Below, piece after piece: positions 36,126-45,322 of a stretch of 64,000 nucleotides of DNA. How positions within the stretch are numbered: the stretch's first letter is position 1; every line of letters starts with the position of its first letter. Source of the DNA: an uncultured Erythrobacter sp. (GTDB lineage: Bacteria; Pseudomonadota; Alphaproteobacteria; Sphingomonadales; Sphingomonadaceae); assembly GCA_947503155.1 (NCBI GenBank), contig CANNCL010000002.1, positions 1 through 64,000 of the forward strand. Reading direction: 5' to 3'. Position numbers and translations under genes: made by a program. The notes under the pieces were generated by a model, which was not told the origin of the DNA, searched no databases, and saw only the letters and a program-made list of their open reading frames with translations.

Positions 36126-38074
36126 TGATGGCTGGGGGGTGGAAAAACCTGATCGCCGCACCGATGCTGGTGCTTGCCGCATGTGGCGGCGGAGATTCTG
36201 CGCCCGCTGGTGGGGGAACGGGCGGCACGCCGCCGACGCCGCCGCCGCCGACACCTCCTGCAACTGGGCAAGTGTTCTCCTTCCCTGCCGCTGAGAGCCT
36301 TTCTGCCGCAGATGTGCAGACCATCATCGCTCGGGCAGCCGCACAGGCAAACGCGCAGGGTGAGGGCGCGGTTATTTCGGTCGTTGATCGGCCTGGCAAT
36401 GTTCTCGCCGTTTTTCGTATGCCGAATGCGCCTGTCAATGTGACAATTCCCGGCGCGCCTAACGGGCAGAATATCGATATTCAGGGACTCGAAGTTCCCG
36501 CAGAAGCCGCTGCGATCGCGAAGGCGGTCACCGGCGCATATTTGTCGAGCGGCGGCAACGCATTCTCTACGCGTGTTGCATCGCAAATTGTGCAAGAGCA
36601 TTTTCCGCCATCGCCGACAACGCTCGGGTTGGAAAGCGGGCCGCTGTTTGGTGTGCAATTTAGCCAGCTGCCTTGCTCCGACCTATCCTCGCGATTTGGT
36701 GACGGGATGATCGGTCCGCAGCGTTCGCCGCTTGGCCTTTCGGCTGACGCAGGCGGTTTCCCGCTTTATAAAAACGGCGTGATGGTTGGCGGTATCGGGG
36801 TTGCGGCAGACGGTGTCTACGGGTTCGACCCCAATGTACTCGACGTTGATATCGATACTGACGAATCCATCGCGCTCGCCGGGACGATCGGGTTTGAGGC
36901 TCCTGTTACGATTCGCGCGGATCGGATTTCGGCGGACGGCACCTCGCTGCGCTTCACCGATGCCACCTATAATGCGCTCAGCGATGTATCCGGTGCTAGC
37001 TTCGCCGGCACAGCGGGCGGTTTGGTTGCAGTGCGCGGATACACCGATGCTGTCGTGCGGGCCGGTGCCGCTTACGGAACCGAAGCGTCTGGAATGCGCC
37101 CATCGACAGCTGCTGAATTTGCGAATCCTGACGCTTATGTTCTTTCTGACGGTGCGGGTAATAATCGTTTCCCCATACGTGCCGGAACCGATGGCGCGGA
37201 TATCGCATCGCCGATTACTCAGGCTGAAGCCGCGGCAATTCTTGAAGAAGCCTTCGCTGTGATGAGCCGCGCACGTGCGCAAATCCGGCGCCCTCTCGAT
37301 AGCCGGGCGCAAGTGTCGATCAGTTTGGTTGATACGCGCGGGCGCATTTTGGGCATTGTTCGCTCGCCTGATGCTCCAATCTTTGGAACCGATGTGAGCC
37401 TACAAAAGGCACGTACGGCGAATTTCTTCTCAGGCGCATTTGCGGCGGGTGAATTGCTTGCTGCTGAGCGTGAAGTGCCAGAATATGTTGGGCGGGTCCG
37501 GGCATTTCTTAATGATCCGAATGCTTTGACTGGCGCATTCGCTTTCGCTGATCGATCAGGCGGCAATCTGTCCCGCCCTTATTTTCCCGATGGCGAAGTT
37601 GGCACCCCGCCGGGGCCATTGTCTCGTCCGATTGAACAGTTCAATCCGTTTTCCACCGGTTTGCAATCTGCGCTAATCCTGCAGAATCTCGAAGAGCATT
37701 TGGGTTTTGTATTGGGCGGGGCGAATGACACCAATCGAGGGTGCTCAAAGCTACCGGCGATTGCTGGTCTGGGAACTCGGCTCGATAACGGTATCCAGAT
37801 TTTTCCCGGCTCCGTACCCGTTTATCGCGGCAATGATCTGGTCGGCGGTATCGGGGTATCAGGCGACGGCATTGATCAGGATGACATGATCAGCTTCCTT
37901 GGTTTGCATAATGCTGGGGTGCGAACGGGCACGCTTGGCAATGCACCCAATGATATTCGCGCAGATAGGATTGTAGTGACCGTCAATGGTCGGCAAACCC
38001 GTCTTCGCTACGTCAATTGCCCATTCGCGCCGTTCCTCGACGATCCAACTCAGAATGTGTGTGAGGGGCTGTAA
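36125..38074 (+). CDS. Lipoprotein with two GlcG/HbpS-like (haem-degrading superfamily) domains
   Basis: A 649-residue predicted lipoprotein: signal LIAAPMLVLAAC with lipobox LAAC, then a glycine/proline linker (PTPPPPTPP). The GlcG/HbpS (DUF336) fold is visible twice, first at about residues 55-130 (ADVQTIIARAAAQANAQGEG; ISVVDRPGNVLAVFRMPNAP) and again at about 375-450 (AAAILEEAFAVMSRARAQIR; ISLVDTRGRILGIVRSPDAP). Each is followed by a region ending in VYRGNDLVGGIGVSGDG or the matching LYKNGVMVGGIGVAADG. Family members bind haem or small ligands. It sits between a cytochrome and an outer-membrane protein with stop/start overlap upstream and a 2-bp gap downstream, so it is likely part of the same redox complex. 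Enzymatic activity is not evident. Confidence 0.82.
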   Translation: MMAGGWKNLIAAPMLVLAACGGGDSAPAGGGTGGTPPTPPPPTPPATGQVFSFPAAESLSAADVQTIIARAAAQANAQGEGAVISVVDRPGNVLAVFRMPNAPVNVTIPGAPNGQNIDIQGLEVPAEAAAIAKAVTGAYLSSGGNAFSTRVASQIVQEHFPPSPTTLGLESGPLFGVQFSQLPCSDLSSRFGDGMIGPQRSPLGLSADAGGFPLYKNGVMVGGIGVAADGVYGFDPNVLDVDIDTDESIALAGTIGFEAPVTIRADRISADGTSLRFTDATYNALSDVSGASFAGTAGGLVAVRGYTDAVVRAGAAYGTEASGMRPSTAAEFANPDAYVLSDGAGNNRFPIRAGTDGADIASPITQAEAAAILEEAFAVMSRARAQIRRPLDSRAQVSISLVDTRGRILGIVRSPDAPIFGTDVSLQKARTANFFSGAFAAGELLAAEREVPEYVGRVRAFLNDPNALTGAFAFADRSGGNLSRPYFPDGEVGTPPGPLSRPIEQFNPFSTGLQSALILQNLEEHLGFVLGGANDTNRGCSKLPAIAGLGTRLDNGIQIFPGSVPVYRGNDLVGGIGVSGDGIDQDDMISFLGLHNAGVRTGTLGNAPNDIRADRIVVTVNGRQTRLRYVNCPFAPFLDDPTQNVCEGL

Positions 38075-38076
38075 TT

Positions 38077-39975
38077 ATGGCGTTCTCTCTCATCCCACTT
38101 GTGCTCCTGTCGCAGCCTTCCGCATTGGAAGAGACTGCTCCAGCTCCCGCGCCGCCATCTGCGCAAAGCTCTGATGGTTCAGAGGCACAGGATGAGGAGC
38201 AACCTGAGGGTTTGAATCAGACGGCCAATCCTGATCCAGAGCCATTGGACCGGGATATTATTGAAGGGCGTGAGCGTCCGGGATTCAGTTCGGACCTACC
38301 CGAAGAAATTCAGCAGGAAAATCAGGGTGCTATCCGCGCACCTCCTCCGCAAGCATTCTCACCTGATCAGGTACCAATCCCCGATCGCTGGCGCTTGATT
38401 GAGGGGCTTGGAATTGTCGAAGAAGACCTGCTCGATCCTTATAATCAGAACACCTATAAAGGTGATCGCCCAATCAACCCGGACAAGGTTCCGTGGTTGC
38501 CTATCAATGGCGATGATTGGTTCTTTGTTGCGAATCTGATCAGCGACACGGTCTATGAGCCGCGCACTTTCCCGATTCCGGTGGGTATTCAGACAACCGA
38601 AGACCCCGACCGGCTTGATGTGTTTGGTGATGATTTCTCGACAGTGTTATCGCAGACATTCATCGCGGGCTTTGCGCTGCTGAAAGGCAGCACGGCGTAT
38701 AAGCCGCCAAGCGTCGAATATCGCCTGACGCTCGCCTACAATGTTAATTATGTGGATGTTCCAGAGCGCCGCGTTCTGTTTGTGGAACCGTCGCGCGGCA
38801 GCGACCGGCTCGATCATTTCCTTGGCGTTCAAGAGGCCTTCGTTGATTATCACTTCTCGCAATATGATAATGACCGGTACGATTTCATCTCAATACGGGC
38901 AGGGATTCAGCCGTTTCAGGCCGATTTCCGCGGGTTCTTGTTCAACGATCAGCAACTCGGCGTGCGCCTATTCGGAAATCGCGACAATAACCGTTTGCAG
39001 TTCAATCTTGCTGCGTTTTGGCGGCTTGAGAAAGACACCAATAGCGGATTGAACTCTGTCGTTCAGAGCCCGCGCGATGATTTTGTGTTCATCGCCAACC
39101 TATACCGTCAAGATTTCCTAATTCCGGCTCTGACCAGTCAAATCACGCTTGCATATAACCGCAATCGTGAGGGCAACGATATCAAGATCGACGATAACGG
39201 GTTTCCTGTACGCCCCGCATTGCTCGGTGATATTCGCGGGCGCGATTACGATGTCTTTTACATCGGATACAATGCGGATGGCCGAATTGGCCGGATCAAT
39301 ATCACTGCGAGCGCTTATTGGGCGCTAGGTGAAGACCGCAATAATTTCTTCACTGGCATCCCCGCTGATATCAATGCGCAGTTTGCGGCAGCTGAGCTGA
39401 GTTATGACCGCGACTGGGTGCGTTTGCGCCTGTCTGGTTTGTATCAAAGCGGTGATAGCGATCCGTATGATAACGAGGAAAACGGCTTTGACGCGATCTT
39501 CGAAAACCCGGTTTTTGCTGGCGCAGATACGTCTTATTGGATCCGTCAGACCATTCCATTTGCGGGCGGGGGCCGTGCAGTTTCGGTCAATGGCCGCAAT
39601 GGCATTTTGAACAATTTGCGGTCTTCTAAAGAGCAAGGCCAATCGAACTTCAACAATCCCGGTCTTTGGTTGCTCGGCGTTGGTGCGGATTTTGACCTGA
39701 CACCGGAATTCCGCCTCAGCGCGAACGCCAATCACCTTTGGTTTGAAGACACTACGACGCTGGAAAACCTTCGGATTGAAGGGACCATCCCAAGCGAGAT
39801 TGGTTATGATCTTTCCGCGTCGGCTATTTGGCGGCCTAAGGCCAATCAGAACATCGTATTCCGCCTGTCGGGTGCCACGCTTCTGGGTGGTGATGGGTTC
39901 CAAGATCTTTTCGACAATCGCGGTAACGGTACTGCGTTTTATTCTATCCTCGCAAACGTAACGTTGGCTTACTGA
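38077..39975 (+). CDS. Predicted outer-membrane beta-barrel protein of the cytochrome operon
   Basis: A 632-residue protein without an obvious named family. It starts with a short hydrophobic leader (MAFSLIPLVLLSQPSA), then an acidic, proline/glutamine-rich stretch to about residue 110. The rest shows alternating amphipathic strands rich in aromatic residues (YRLTLAYNVNYVDVPERRVL; IRAGIQPFQADFRGFLFNDQ; RLRLSGLYQSGDSDPYDNEE) and ends in ILANVTLAY, a strand with an aromatic C-terminal residue as in outer-membrane barrels. Its TGA overlaps the ATG of the decahaem cytochrome (TGATG). It may be a porin-like sheath for electron transfer or a substrate pore; this is inferred from context. Confidence 0.7.
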   Translation: MAFSLIPLVLLSQPSALEETAPAPAPPSAQSSDGSEAQDEEQPEGLNQTANPDPEPLDRDIIEGRERPGFSSDLPEEIQQENQGAIRAPPPQAFSPDQVPIPDRWRLIEGLGIVEEDLLDPYNQNTYKGDRPINPDKVPWLPINGDDWFFVANLISDTVYEPRTFPIPVGIQTTEDPDRLDVFGDDFSTVLSQTFIAGFALLKGSTAYKPPSVEYRLTLAYNVNYVDVPERRVLFVEPSRGSDRLDHFLGVQEAFVDYHFSQYDNDRYDFISIRAGIQPFQADFRGFLFNDQQLGVRLFGNRDNNRLQFNLAAFWRLEKDTNSGLNSVVQSPRDDFVFIANLYRQDFLIPALTSQITLAYNRNREGNDIKIDDNGFPVRPALLGDIRGRDYDVFYIGYNADGRIGRINITASAYWALGEDRNNFFTGIPADINAQFAAAELSYDRDWVRLRLSGLYQSGDSDPYDNEENGFDAIFENPVFAGADTSYWIRQTIPFAGGGRAVSVNGRNGILNNLRSSKEQGQSNFNNPGLWLLGVGADFDLTPEFRLSANANHLWFEDTTTLENLRIEGTIPSEIGYDLSASAIWRPKANQNIVFRLSGATLLGGDGFQDLFDNRGNGTAFYSILANVTLAY

Positions 39976-42900
39976 TGCTCGCAAAACGCAGATTTCTTCA
40001 CTCCTTTTCGCCGCGTTATATCCTTCTGGGGATTGCAGTGCTGTTGCTGGGGGTGTCTGTGTTCCAATCGGAAACACGGGCAGCCGACGGTGAAACTGCG
40101 GTTTATCGCGATTACAGTGATGTCATCGCTCTGCCCGCGCCGGCGCGCCAGTCTCAAGCCGAAATGGATGCAAAGTCAGAGGGGTGCTACACTTGCCACC
40201 TTCAAACCGATGCGCCCACAATGCACACAACACCGGCTGTGCGCCTCGGCTGCACCGATTGTCATGGCGGCAATGCAAGTGTCCGCGGCAACTCAGATTT
40301 GCCGCAGGATCATCCTGACTATGTTGCAGCGCGCGATACTGCGCATGTCCTGCCGAAATATCCGGACAGCTGGCATTTCCCATCATCTGCAAATCCGCAA
40401 CGTTCGTATGCGCTTCTCAACAAAGAATCGCCTGAGTTCGTAAAGTTTGTGAACCCGTCGGATTACCGGGTCGCTCGCGAAGCGTGCGGTTCGTGCCACA
40501 TCCAATCGATCGAAGCAGCTGAGCGTTCGATTATGGCGACCGGTGCAATGTTGTGGGGCGGGGCGACCTACAATAACGGCATTTTGCCATTCAAGAATTA
40601 TATGCTCGGCGAGGCTTATACGCGTAGCGGTGATCCAGCGGTGATCAGCGGACAGGCCAGCGTCCTGTCCACACCGGGCGACGGTGAGAATGGCGAATTG
40701 TCCGATGCACAGCGCGCTCGCGGCGTTCTGTCAGAACTGTATCCTTTGCCGACCTGGCATGTGATCCCGCCCGCCGATGTCTTCCGTGTGTTTGAACGGG
40801 GCGGCCGCACGATCCTGTCGCAATTCCCAGAGATTGGTATTCCGAATCCAACGGGGCTTATCCAGCGCCTAGAAGAGCCGGGACGGCCTGACCTGAAACA
40901 ATCGAACCGCGGTCCCGGAACTGGGCTGCGCGTTGCGATCCCGGCGCTTAATATTCACAAGACACGCCTCAACGATCCTTTCACTTGGTTTATGGGAACC
41001 AATGATCAGCCGGGCGATTACCGCCATTCCGGCTGTGCGAGTTGCCACGTCGTTTATGCCAATGACCGTGAACCGCGCCATTCGCTGATCTATGCGCAAT
41101 ATGGCCGCGATGGACAGACGATTACGGTCGATCCCACGATCAACACGCAGATGCAGGAAGAGCATGGCTATGGCGGCGATGACCACGCTGACGCCGGTCA
41201 TGCTGATGACGGGCATTCCGGGGGCGGCCATGGCGGATTGCGCCAGCCAGGTGAAAGCTATGCAGACGACAATGGTGATGGCCACGGCGAAGCGCCTGTG
41301 CGCGAATCCGGTCATCCGCTGCAGCATGTCTTCACACGCTCAATCCCGACTTCGCAGTGCATGTCTTGCCACATGCACCAACCGAATATCTTTCTGAACT
41401 CCTACCTCGGTTACACGATGTGGGATTATGAGAGTGACGCGCCATCCATGTGGCCGGGGCCAGAAAATACCACGCCGCGCCCAGAGGGTATGAGCGATGA
41501 AGAATACGAGGAGTTCTATCAAACGCAGCGTTTCCCGACGTCGGAAGAAGTGCGCGCGATCCTTGACCGAAATCCGGAAGCTGCGGCGGCAAAGGGCCTG
41601 TGGGGAGATCTCGATTTCCTCCGCAACGTCTATGACCTGAACCCCACGCTTGAGCACACGCAGTTCGCCGATTACCACGGCCACGGTTGGAATTTCCGCG
41701 CTATCTTTAAACGCGACCGTGACGGCAATATGCTTGATGCGGATGGCGACATTCTACGACCGTCTGAAGAAGGTGATACGCCCGAAGAGGCCGCCTATCA
41801 TGATGACCGCTGGCGCCAGCGCTGGCGGCGAGACGGCGAAGGTCAGTTCGTTGAACCCGGGACCAATCCGGGCGAATCCGTCCATATGATGAGCATCCAC
41901 GCCGAAGTCGGAATGCAATGTGTTGATTGCCACTTTGAGCAAGACACGCACGGCAATGGCTTGATCTATGGCGAAGTAGCCAATGCGATTGAGATCGGCT
42001 GTAAAGATTGTCACGGCACCGCCGACGAATATCCGACACTCCGCACCAGCGGCCCCGCGGCCCCTCCGGAAGGGCATAACCTTGCTCTCCTGCGCAACCC
42101 AGATGGGCAACGCCGCTTTGAATGGATGGAGAACGAAGAAGGTCGCCGTGTTTTGATCCAGCGTTCGCTGGTTGATCCTGAACTTCAGTGGGAAATGAGC
42201 CTCGTTCGGGATTCCGTTGATCCCTCTACTCCGGTGTTTAACGCCCGAGCAGCGCGCTCCAAATTGATGAGCCGTTACGGCGCCGAAACTGGCCGATTTG
42301 AATTTGGTAGCGGCATCGAAGAAGACGACCGCGCCCACCAAAATGAAGAGATGGCGTGTTTCACTTGCCACCTTTCTTGGACGACATCATGCGGCGGGTG
42401 TCACTTGCCGATTGAGGCAAACTGGAAGACCAAATCGCACCGCTATGAAGGTGGCTCGACACGCAATTTCGCAAGTTACAATCCGCAAGTTGCGCGCGAT
42501 CAAATGTTCCAACTTGGCGTGCACCAAACAACAAAGGGTAATCAAACCGCTCCGGTTCGCTCAAGCTCTGCGCTGGTTCTGTCATCAACCAATATCAACC
42601 GCGAACGCATCTATGTGCAGCAGCCGCCGATTTCTGCGATTGGCTTCTCAAGCCAGGCCTTTGCGCCGCACTTCCCGCACACGGTGCGTCTAAATGAAAC
42701 CAAGACGTGCACCGATTGCCACCTGTCCGAAGAAGAGGACAACAATGCGATCATGTCGCAATTGCTGCTCCTCGGCACGAACTACGTAAACTTCGTTGGG
42801 ATGCATGCTTGGACCGGCCTTGAAGGCGGTCTGACGGCGGTTCGCGTCACCGAATATGACGAACCACAAGCCGTCATCGGTTCCTATTTGCATCGGTATT

Positions 42901-44282
42901 CGACACCGGATTATTGGCGAATGCATGTTGAGGACAATGGCCGTGAGCTGAAAAATTGGGTTCGCGGGGAGGCGTTTGATGACGATCTTTCTGGCGAGAC
43001 CCATCCATTCGAGGAATTCGTCAATGTTCACGAGGGCACGCCGGGCCGGGTAGGGTGTTTGCAGCTGCGCGGTGAATATCTGTTCGTCGCAGAAGGTAGA
43101 GGCGGTTTCCGTGCCTACGATGTGGCGTCTATCGCGAATAAAGGTGTGTCAGAGCGGATTATCACCGCACCATTCTCACCGCTTGGCCATGACACGCATG
43201 TAAGCAGCGAGAACGCCACATGTATGGCACTCGCAACCAACCAGCCAATTGCGCCAGAACGCAACACACCGCAGATGCGCGAAGTGAATCAGGAGCAGCC
43301 GTTCCTGCCGATCTACAACTACGCAGTTGTAACCGACGCGGTCGAAGGACTGATCTTGGTCGACGTCAACACGCTGGCCGATGGCGAATTCCGCGACAAC
43401 TTCTTTGAGCGCTTGGAATACACCGACGGTTCGGACGCATGGAACCCCGACGGTGTACTCACTGGTGCAACCCATGTGCACCTTGCTGGCGAAATTGCGT
43501 ATATCACTTCTGATCGGGGCTTGGTCGTGGTCGACTTGTCGAACCCGCAGGCTCCGCAACTTTCGGCAGTGCGCGAGTTGACCGATGCCCGCGCCAGCGC
43601 GATCCAGTTCCGCTACCTTTGGGTCAGCGACGCGGACGGTGTAAAATTGTTCGATGTAACCGATCTGCGCAATCCGATCGCAGTTCCAGAAGCAACATTC
43701 CCGCTGGCTGATGCCCGCCGGATTTATGTTGCGCGCACCTATGCTTATGTCGCTGCGAAGGGTGACGGCTTGGTTATCTTGGACGTGAAAAATCCTCGCG
43801 CGCCAGTGCTGCAACAAAAAGTGACCTTGGATGGCACGCTGAATGACGCAGAAGACGTGATCGTCGCGTCAACCAATGCGTCATTGTTCGCCTATGTCGC
43901 GGATGGGCGGAACGGCATGAAAGTGCTCCAAATGACCAGCCCGGATAGTCAGCGCAACTTCTATGGCTTTAGCCCGGCTCCAGTGCCGGAGTTGATTGCC
44001 TTTGCAGAAACTCCGTCGCCTGCGATTGCACTGTCCAAAGGCATTGACCGTGACCGCGCGGTTGATGAAACTGGCGGTCAGATGGCTGTGTTTGGCCGAC
44101 TTGGTTCGCGGCCCTTTACCCGTGAGGAAATGGAGCGACTGTTTATGACGCGCTCGGGCGTTCCTTGGCGTGTGACCGACGAAGTCGACATGGATCGCTG
44201 GGTTGGACGCGGGGTGGGCCCTCTGCGCCGTAACGCAGACATCGATGCTACGCCGGAAAACGAAGCACTCGGCGGCGACTAA
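39975..44282 (+). CDS. Decahaem c-type cytochrome fused to an LVIVD-repeat propeller
   Basis: A 1435-residue exported cytochrome. A signal anchor/peptide (YILLGIAVLLLGVSVF) leads to ten CXXCH motifs: CYTCH, CTDCH, CGSCH, CASCH, CMSCH, CVDCH, CKDCH, CFTCH, CGGCH and CTDCH, spread over about the first 930 residues. Between the fourth and fifth lies a His/Gly/Asp-rich segment (HADAGHADDGHSGGGHGG) that could bind metal. The last 450 residues hold LVIVD-type repeats (GLVVVDLSNPQAPQLSAV; GLVILDVKNPRAPVLQQK), a beta-propeller of surface proteins. It ends the plus-strand operon. It probably stores or conducts electrons at the cell surface or periplasm; no known enzyme matches its whole length. Confidence 0.88.
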   Translation: MLAKRRFLHSFSPRYILLGIAVLLLGVSVFQSETRAADGETAVYRDYSDVIALPAPARQSQAEMDAKSEGCYTCHLQTDAPTMHTTPAVRLGCTDCHGGNASVRGNSDLPQDHPDYVAARDTAHVLPKYPDSWHFPSSANPQRSYALLNKESPEFVKFVNPSDYRVAREACGSCHIQSIEAAERSIMATGAMLWGGATYNNGILPFKNYMLGEAYTRSGDPAVISGQASVLSTPGDGENGELSDAQRARGVLSELYPLPTWHVIPPADVFRVFERGGRTILSQFPEIGIPNPTGLIQRLEEPGRPDLKQSNRGPGTGLRVAIPALNIHKTRLNDPFTWFMGTNDQPGDYRHSGCASCHVVYANDREPRHSLIYAQYGRDGQTITVDPTINTQMQEEHGYGGDDHADAGHADDGHSGGGHGGLRQPGESYADDNGDGHGEAPVRESGHPLQHVFTRSIPTSQCMSCHMHQPNIFLNSYLGYTMWDYESDAPSMWPGPENTTPRPEGMSDEEYEEFYQTQRFPTSEEVRAILDRNPEAAAAKGLWGDLDFLRNVYDLNPTLEHTQFADYHGHGWNFRAIFKRDRDGNMLDADGDILRPSEEGDTPEEAAYHDDRWRQRWRRDGEGQFVEPGTNPGESVHMMSIHAEVGMQCVDCHFEQDTHGNGLIYGEVANAIEIGCKDCHGTADEYPTLRTSGPAAPPEGHNLALLRNPDGQRRFEWMENEEGRRVLIQRSLVDPELQWEMSLVRDSVDPSTPVFNARAARSKLMSRYGAETGRFEFGSGIEEDDRAHQNEEMACFTCHLSWTTSCGGCHLPIEANWKTKSHRYEGGSTRNFASYNPQVARDQMFQLGVHQTTKGNQTAPVRSSSALVLSSTNINRERIYVQQPPISAIGFSSQAFAPHFPHTVRLNETKTCTDCHLSEEEDNNAIMSQLLLLGTNYVNFVGMHAWTGLEGGLTAVRVTEYDEPQAVIGSYLHRYSTPDYWRMHVEDNGRELKNWVRGEAFDDDLSGETHPFEEFVNVHEGTPGRVGCLQLRGEYLFVAEGRGGFRAYDVASIANKGVSERIITAPFSPLGHDTHVSSENATCMALATNQPIAPERNTPQMREVNQEQPFLPIYNYAVVTDAVEGLILVDVNTLADGEFRDNFFERLEYTDGSDAWNPDGVLTGATHVHLAGEIAYITSDRGLVVVDLSNPQAPQLSAVRELTDARASAIQFRYLWVSDADGVKLFDVTDLRNPIAVPEATFPLADARRIYVARTYAYVAAKGDGLVILDVKNPRAPVLQQKVTLDGTLNDAEDVIVASTNASLFAYVADGRNGMKVLQMTSPDSQRNFYGFSPAPVPELIAFAETPSPAIALSKGIDRDRAVDETGGQMAVFGRLGSRPFTREEMERLFMTRSGVPWRVTDEVDMDRWVGRGVGPLRRNADIDATPENEALGGD

Positions 44283-44450
44283 GAGCCGAGAGTTTTGCGG
44301 TTAGCGAGAGGTGCTGCGCCGTTTGGCTGGGGCGGCGCCGAAGGCGTCGCTCGTGCCAAGCCGCATCAGCAGCAAGACACCGCTAACAACATCAGCTGAG
44401 AAACGTATGGAATTTGGAAGGTCGCTAACGCCGAGCTTCACCAATGCAGC
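44283..44450. other. Gap between the two convergent cytochrome operons
   Basis: The 168-bp gap contains an 8-bp GC-rich hairpin with a GAA loop (44332-44339 with 44343-44350, one G-U pair) and no T-tract. On the minus strand a 46-codon frame (44301-44441, GTG start) is open with no ribosome site; it is noted but not called as a gene. The hairpin may end one or both operons. Confidence 0.35.
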
Positions 44451-45320
44451 TTAAGTGCGCTCTTCGAAGAGGCCCTTCATCATCGGCCGCAAGTGATCTT
44501 CGAAACGTGCGAGCGTTTGCCAATGGCCGACGGGCTGAAAATGCGAAACAAGTGTTCCGTCTCTCCACAGGTGCAAACTATAGAATGGTGGTTCAGCGGC
44601 AACGATGGGCCTTTTATCGGCAATGTCTATGTCCAGCGGTCGCAGATCCAGCGACACGGCCGGAGCCACTGCGGGGGTTACACTGACGGGAATGCCTTCA
44701 ACCGTTGAATGCAACAGCCTGTGCAAGTGACCGGCTTGAATTGAAATGATCTGTTTGTGGCCCGCAACCGTTGCATGAAAACGGGTGAACCACGCTTCTT
44801 CAGGCTTTGGATCCATCCAGTCTATGCCGGCAATGACTGGCGGATGGTGCACGAACAAGACGGTCGGCGTGTCGGGATGAGCATCCAACTCTTTTGCGAG
44901 CCATTTGGCGCGAACCTCGCAAAATGCGCCGCCATGCCTACCGGGTTCGAACGAATCTAAGCACAGGATGCGCAAACCGTCCAATTCGATCGCGAATTGA
45001 GCAAAGCCGTCGGCCGTTGGGCATTCAGGAAAGGCTTTGAGCATTTCTTCCCGATTGTCGTGATTGCCGGGAATGACGTGAACAGGAAAGGGGCAATCCT
45101 CAACCAGAGTTCGTATGCGGGCATAGCAATCTGCCTGTCCGCCGTCGGTAAGGTCGCCAGATAGGATGAGCAAGTCAGGCACAACTGACTGACTTAGTAG
45201 ATGCCCCAAAACATTGCGAAACCGCACAAAGTTAAACTCATTCTCACCCGCCTCTGGTTCAAAACCGATATGGGTGTCGGTGATTTGTGCAATGAGCACA
45301 CCGCGTTTTTCGCTCGTCAT
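44451..45320 (-). CDS. Calcineurin-like metallophosphoesterase, CpdA (3',5'-cyclic-nucleotide phosphodiesterase)-like
   Basis: A 289-residue dinuclear-metal phosphodiesterase. The five metal-binding blocks are visible: QITDTHIG, LSGDLTDGG, PGNHDN, FVHHPP and QAGHLH, in the spacing of the CpdA/GpdQ class III phosphodiesterases. It has no signal peptide, so it acts in the cytoplasm. Its ATG lies 2 bp after the stop of the FHA-cytochrome gene, making it the last gene of the minus-strand redox operon. A cAMP-lowering role would fit the cyclic-nucleotide-binding domains encoded at the head of that operon, but other phosphodiester substrates are possible. Confidence 0.88.
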   Translation of the reverse strand: MTSEKRGVLIAQITDTHIGFEPEAGENEFNFVRFRNVLGHLLSQSVVPDLLILSGDLTDGGQADCYARIRTLVEDCPFPVHVIPGNHDNREEMLKAFPECPTADGFAQFAIELDGLRILCLDSFEPGRHGGAFCEVRAKWLAKELDAHPDTPTVLFVHHPPVIAGIDWMDPKPEEAWFTRFHATVAGHKQIISIQAGHLHRLLHSTVEGIPVSVTPAVAPAVSLDLRPLDIDIADKRPIVAAEPPFYSLHLWRDGTLVSHFQPVGHWQTLARFEDHLRPMMKGLFEERT

Positions 45321-45322
45321 GC

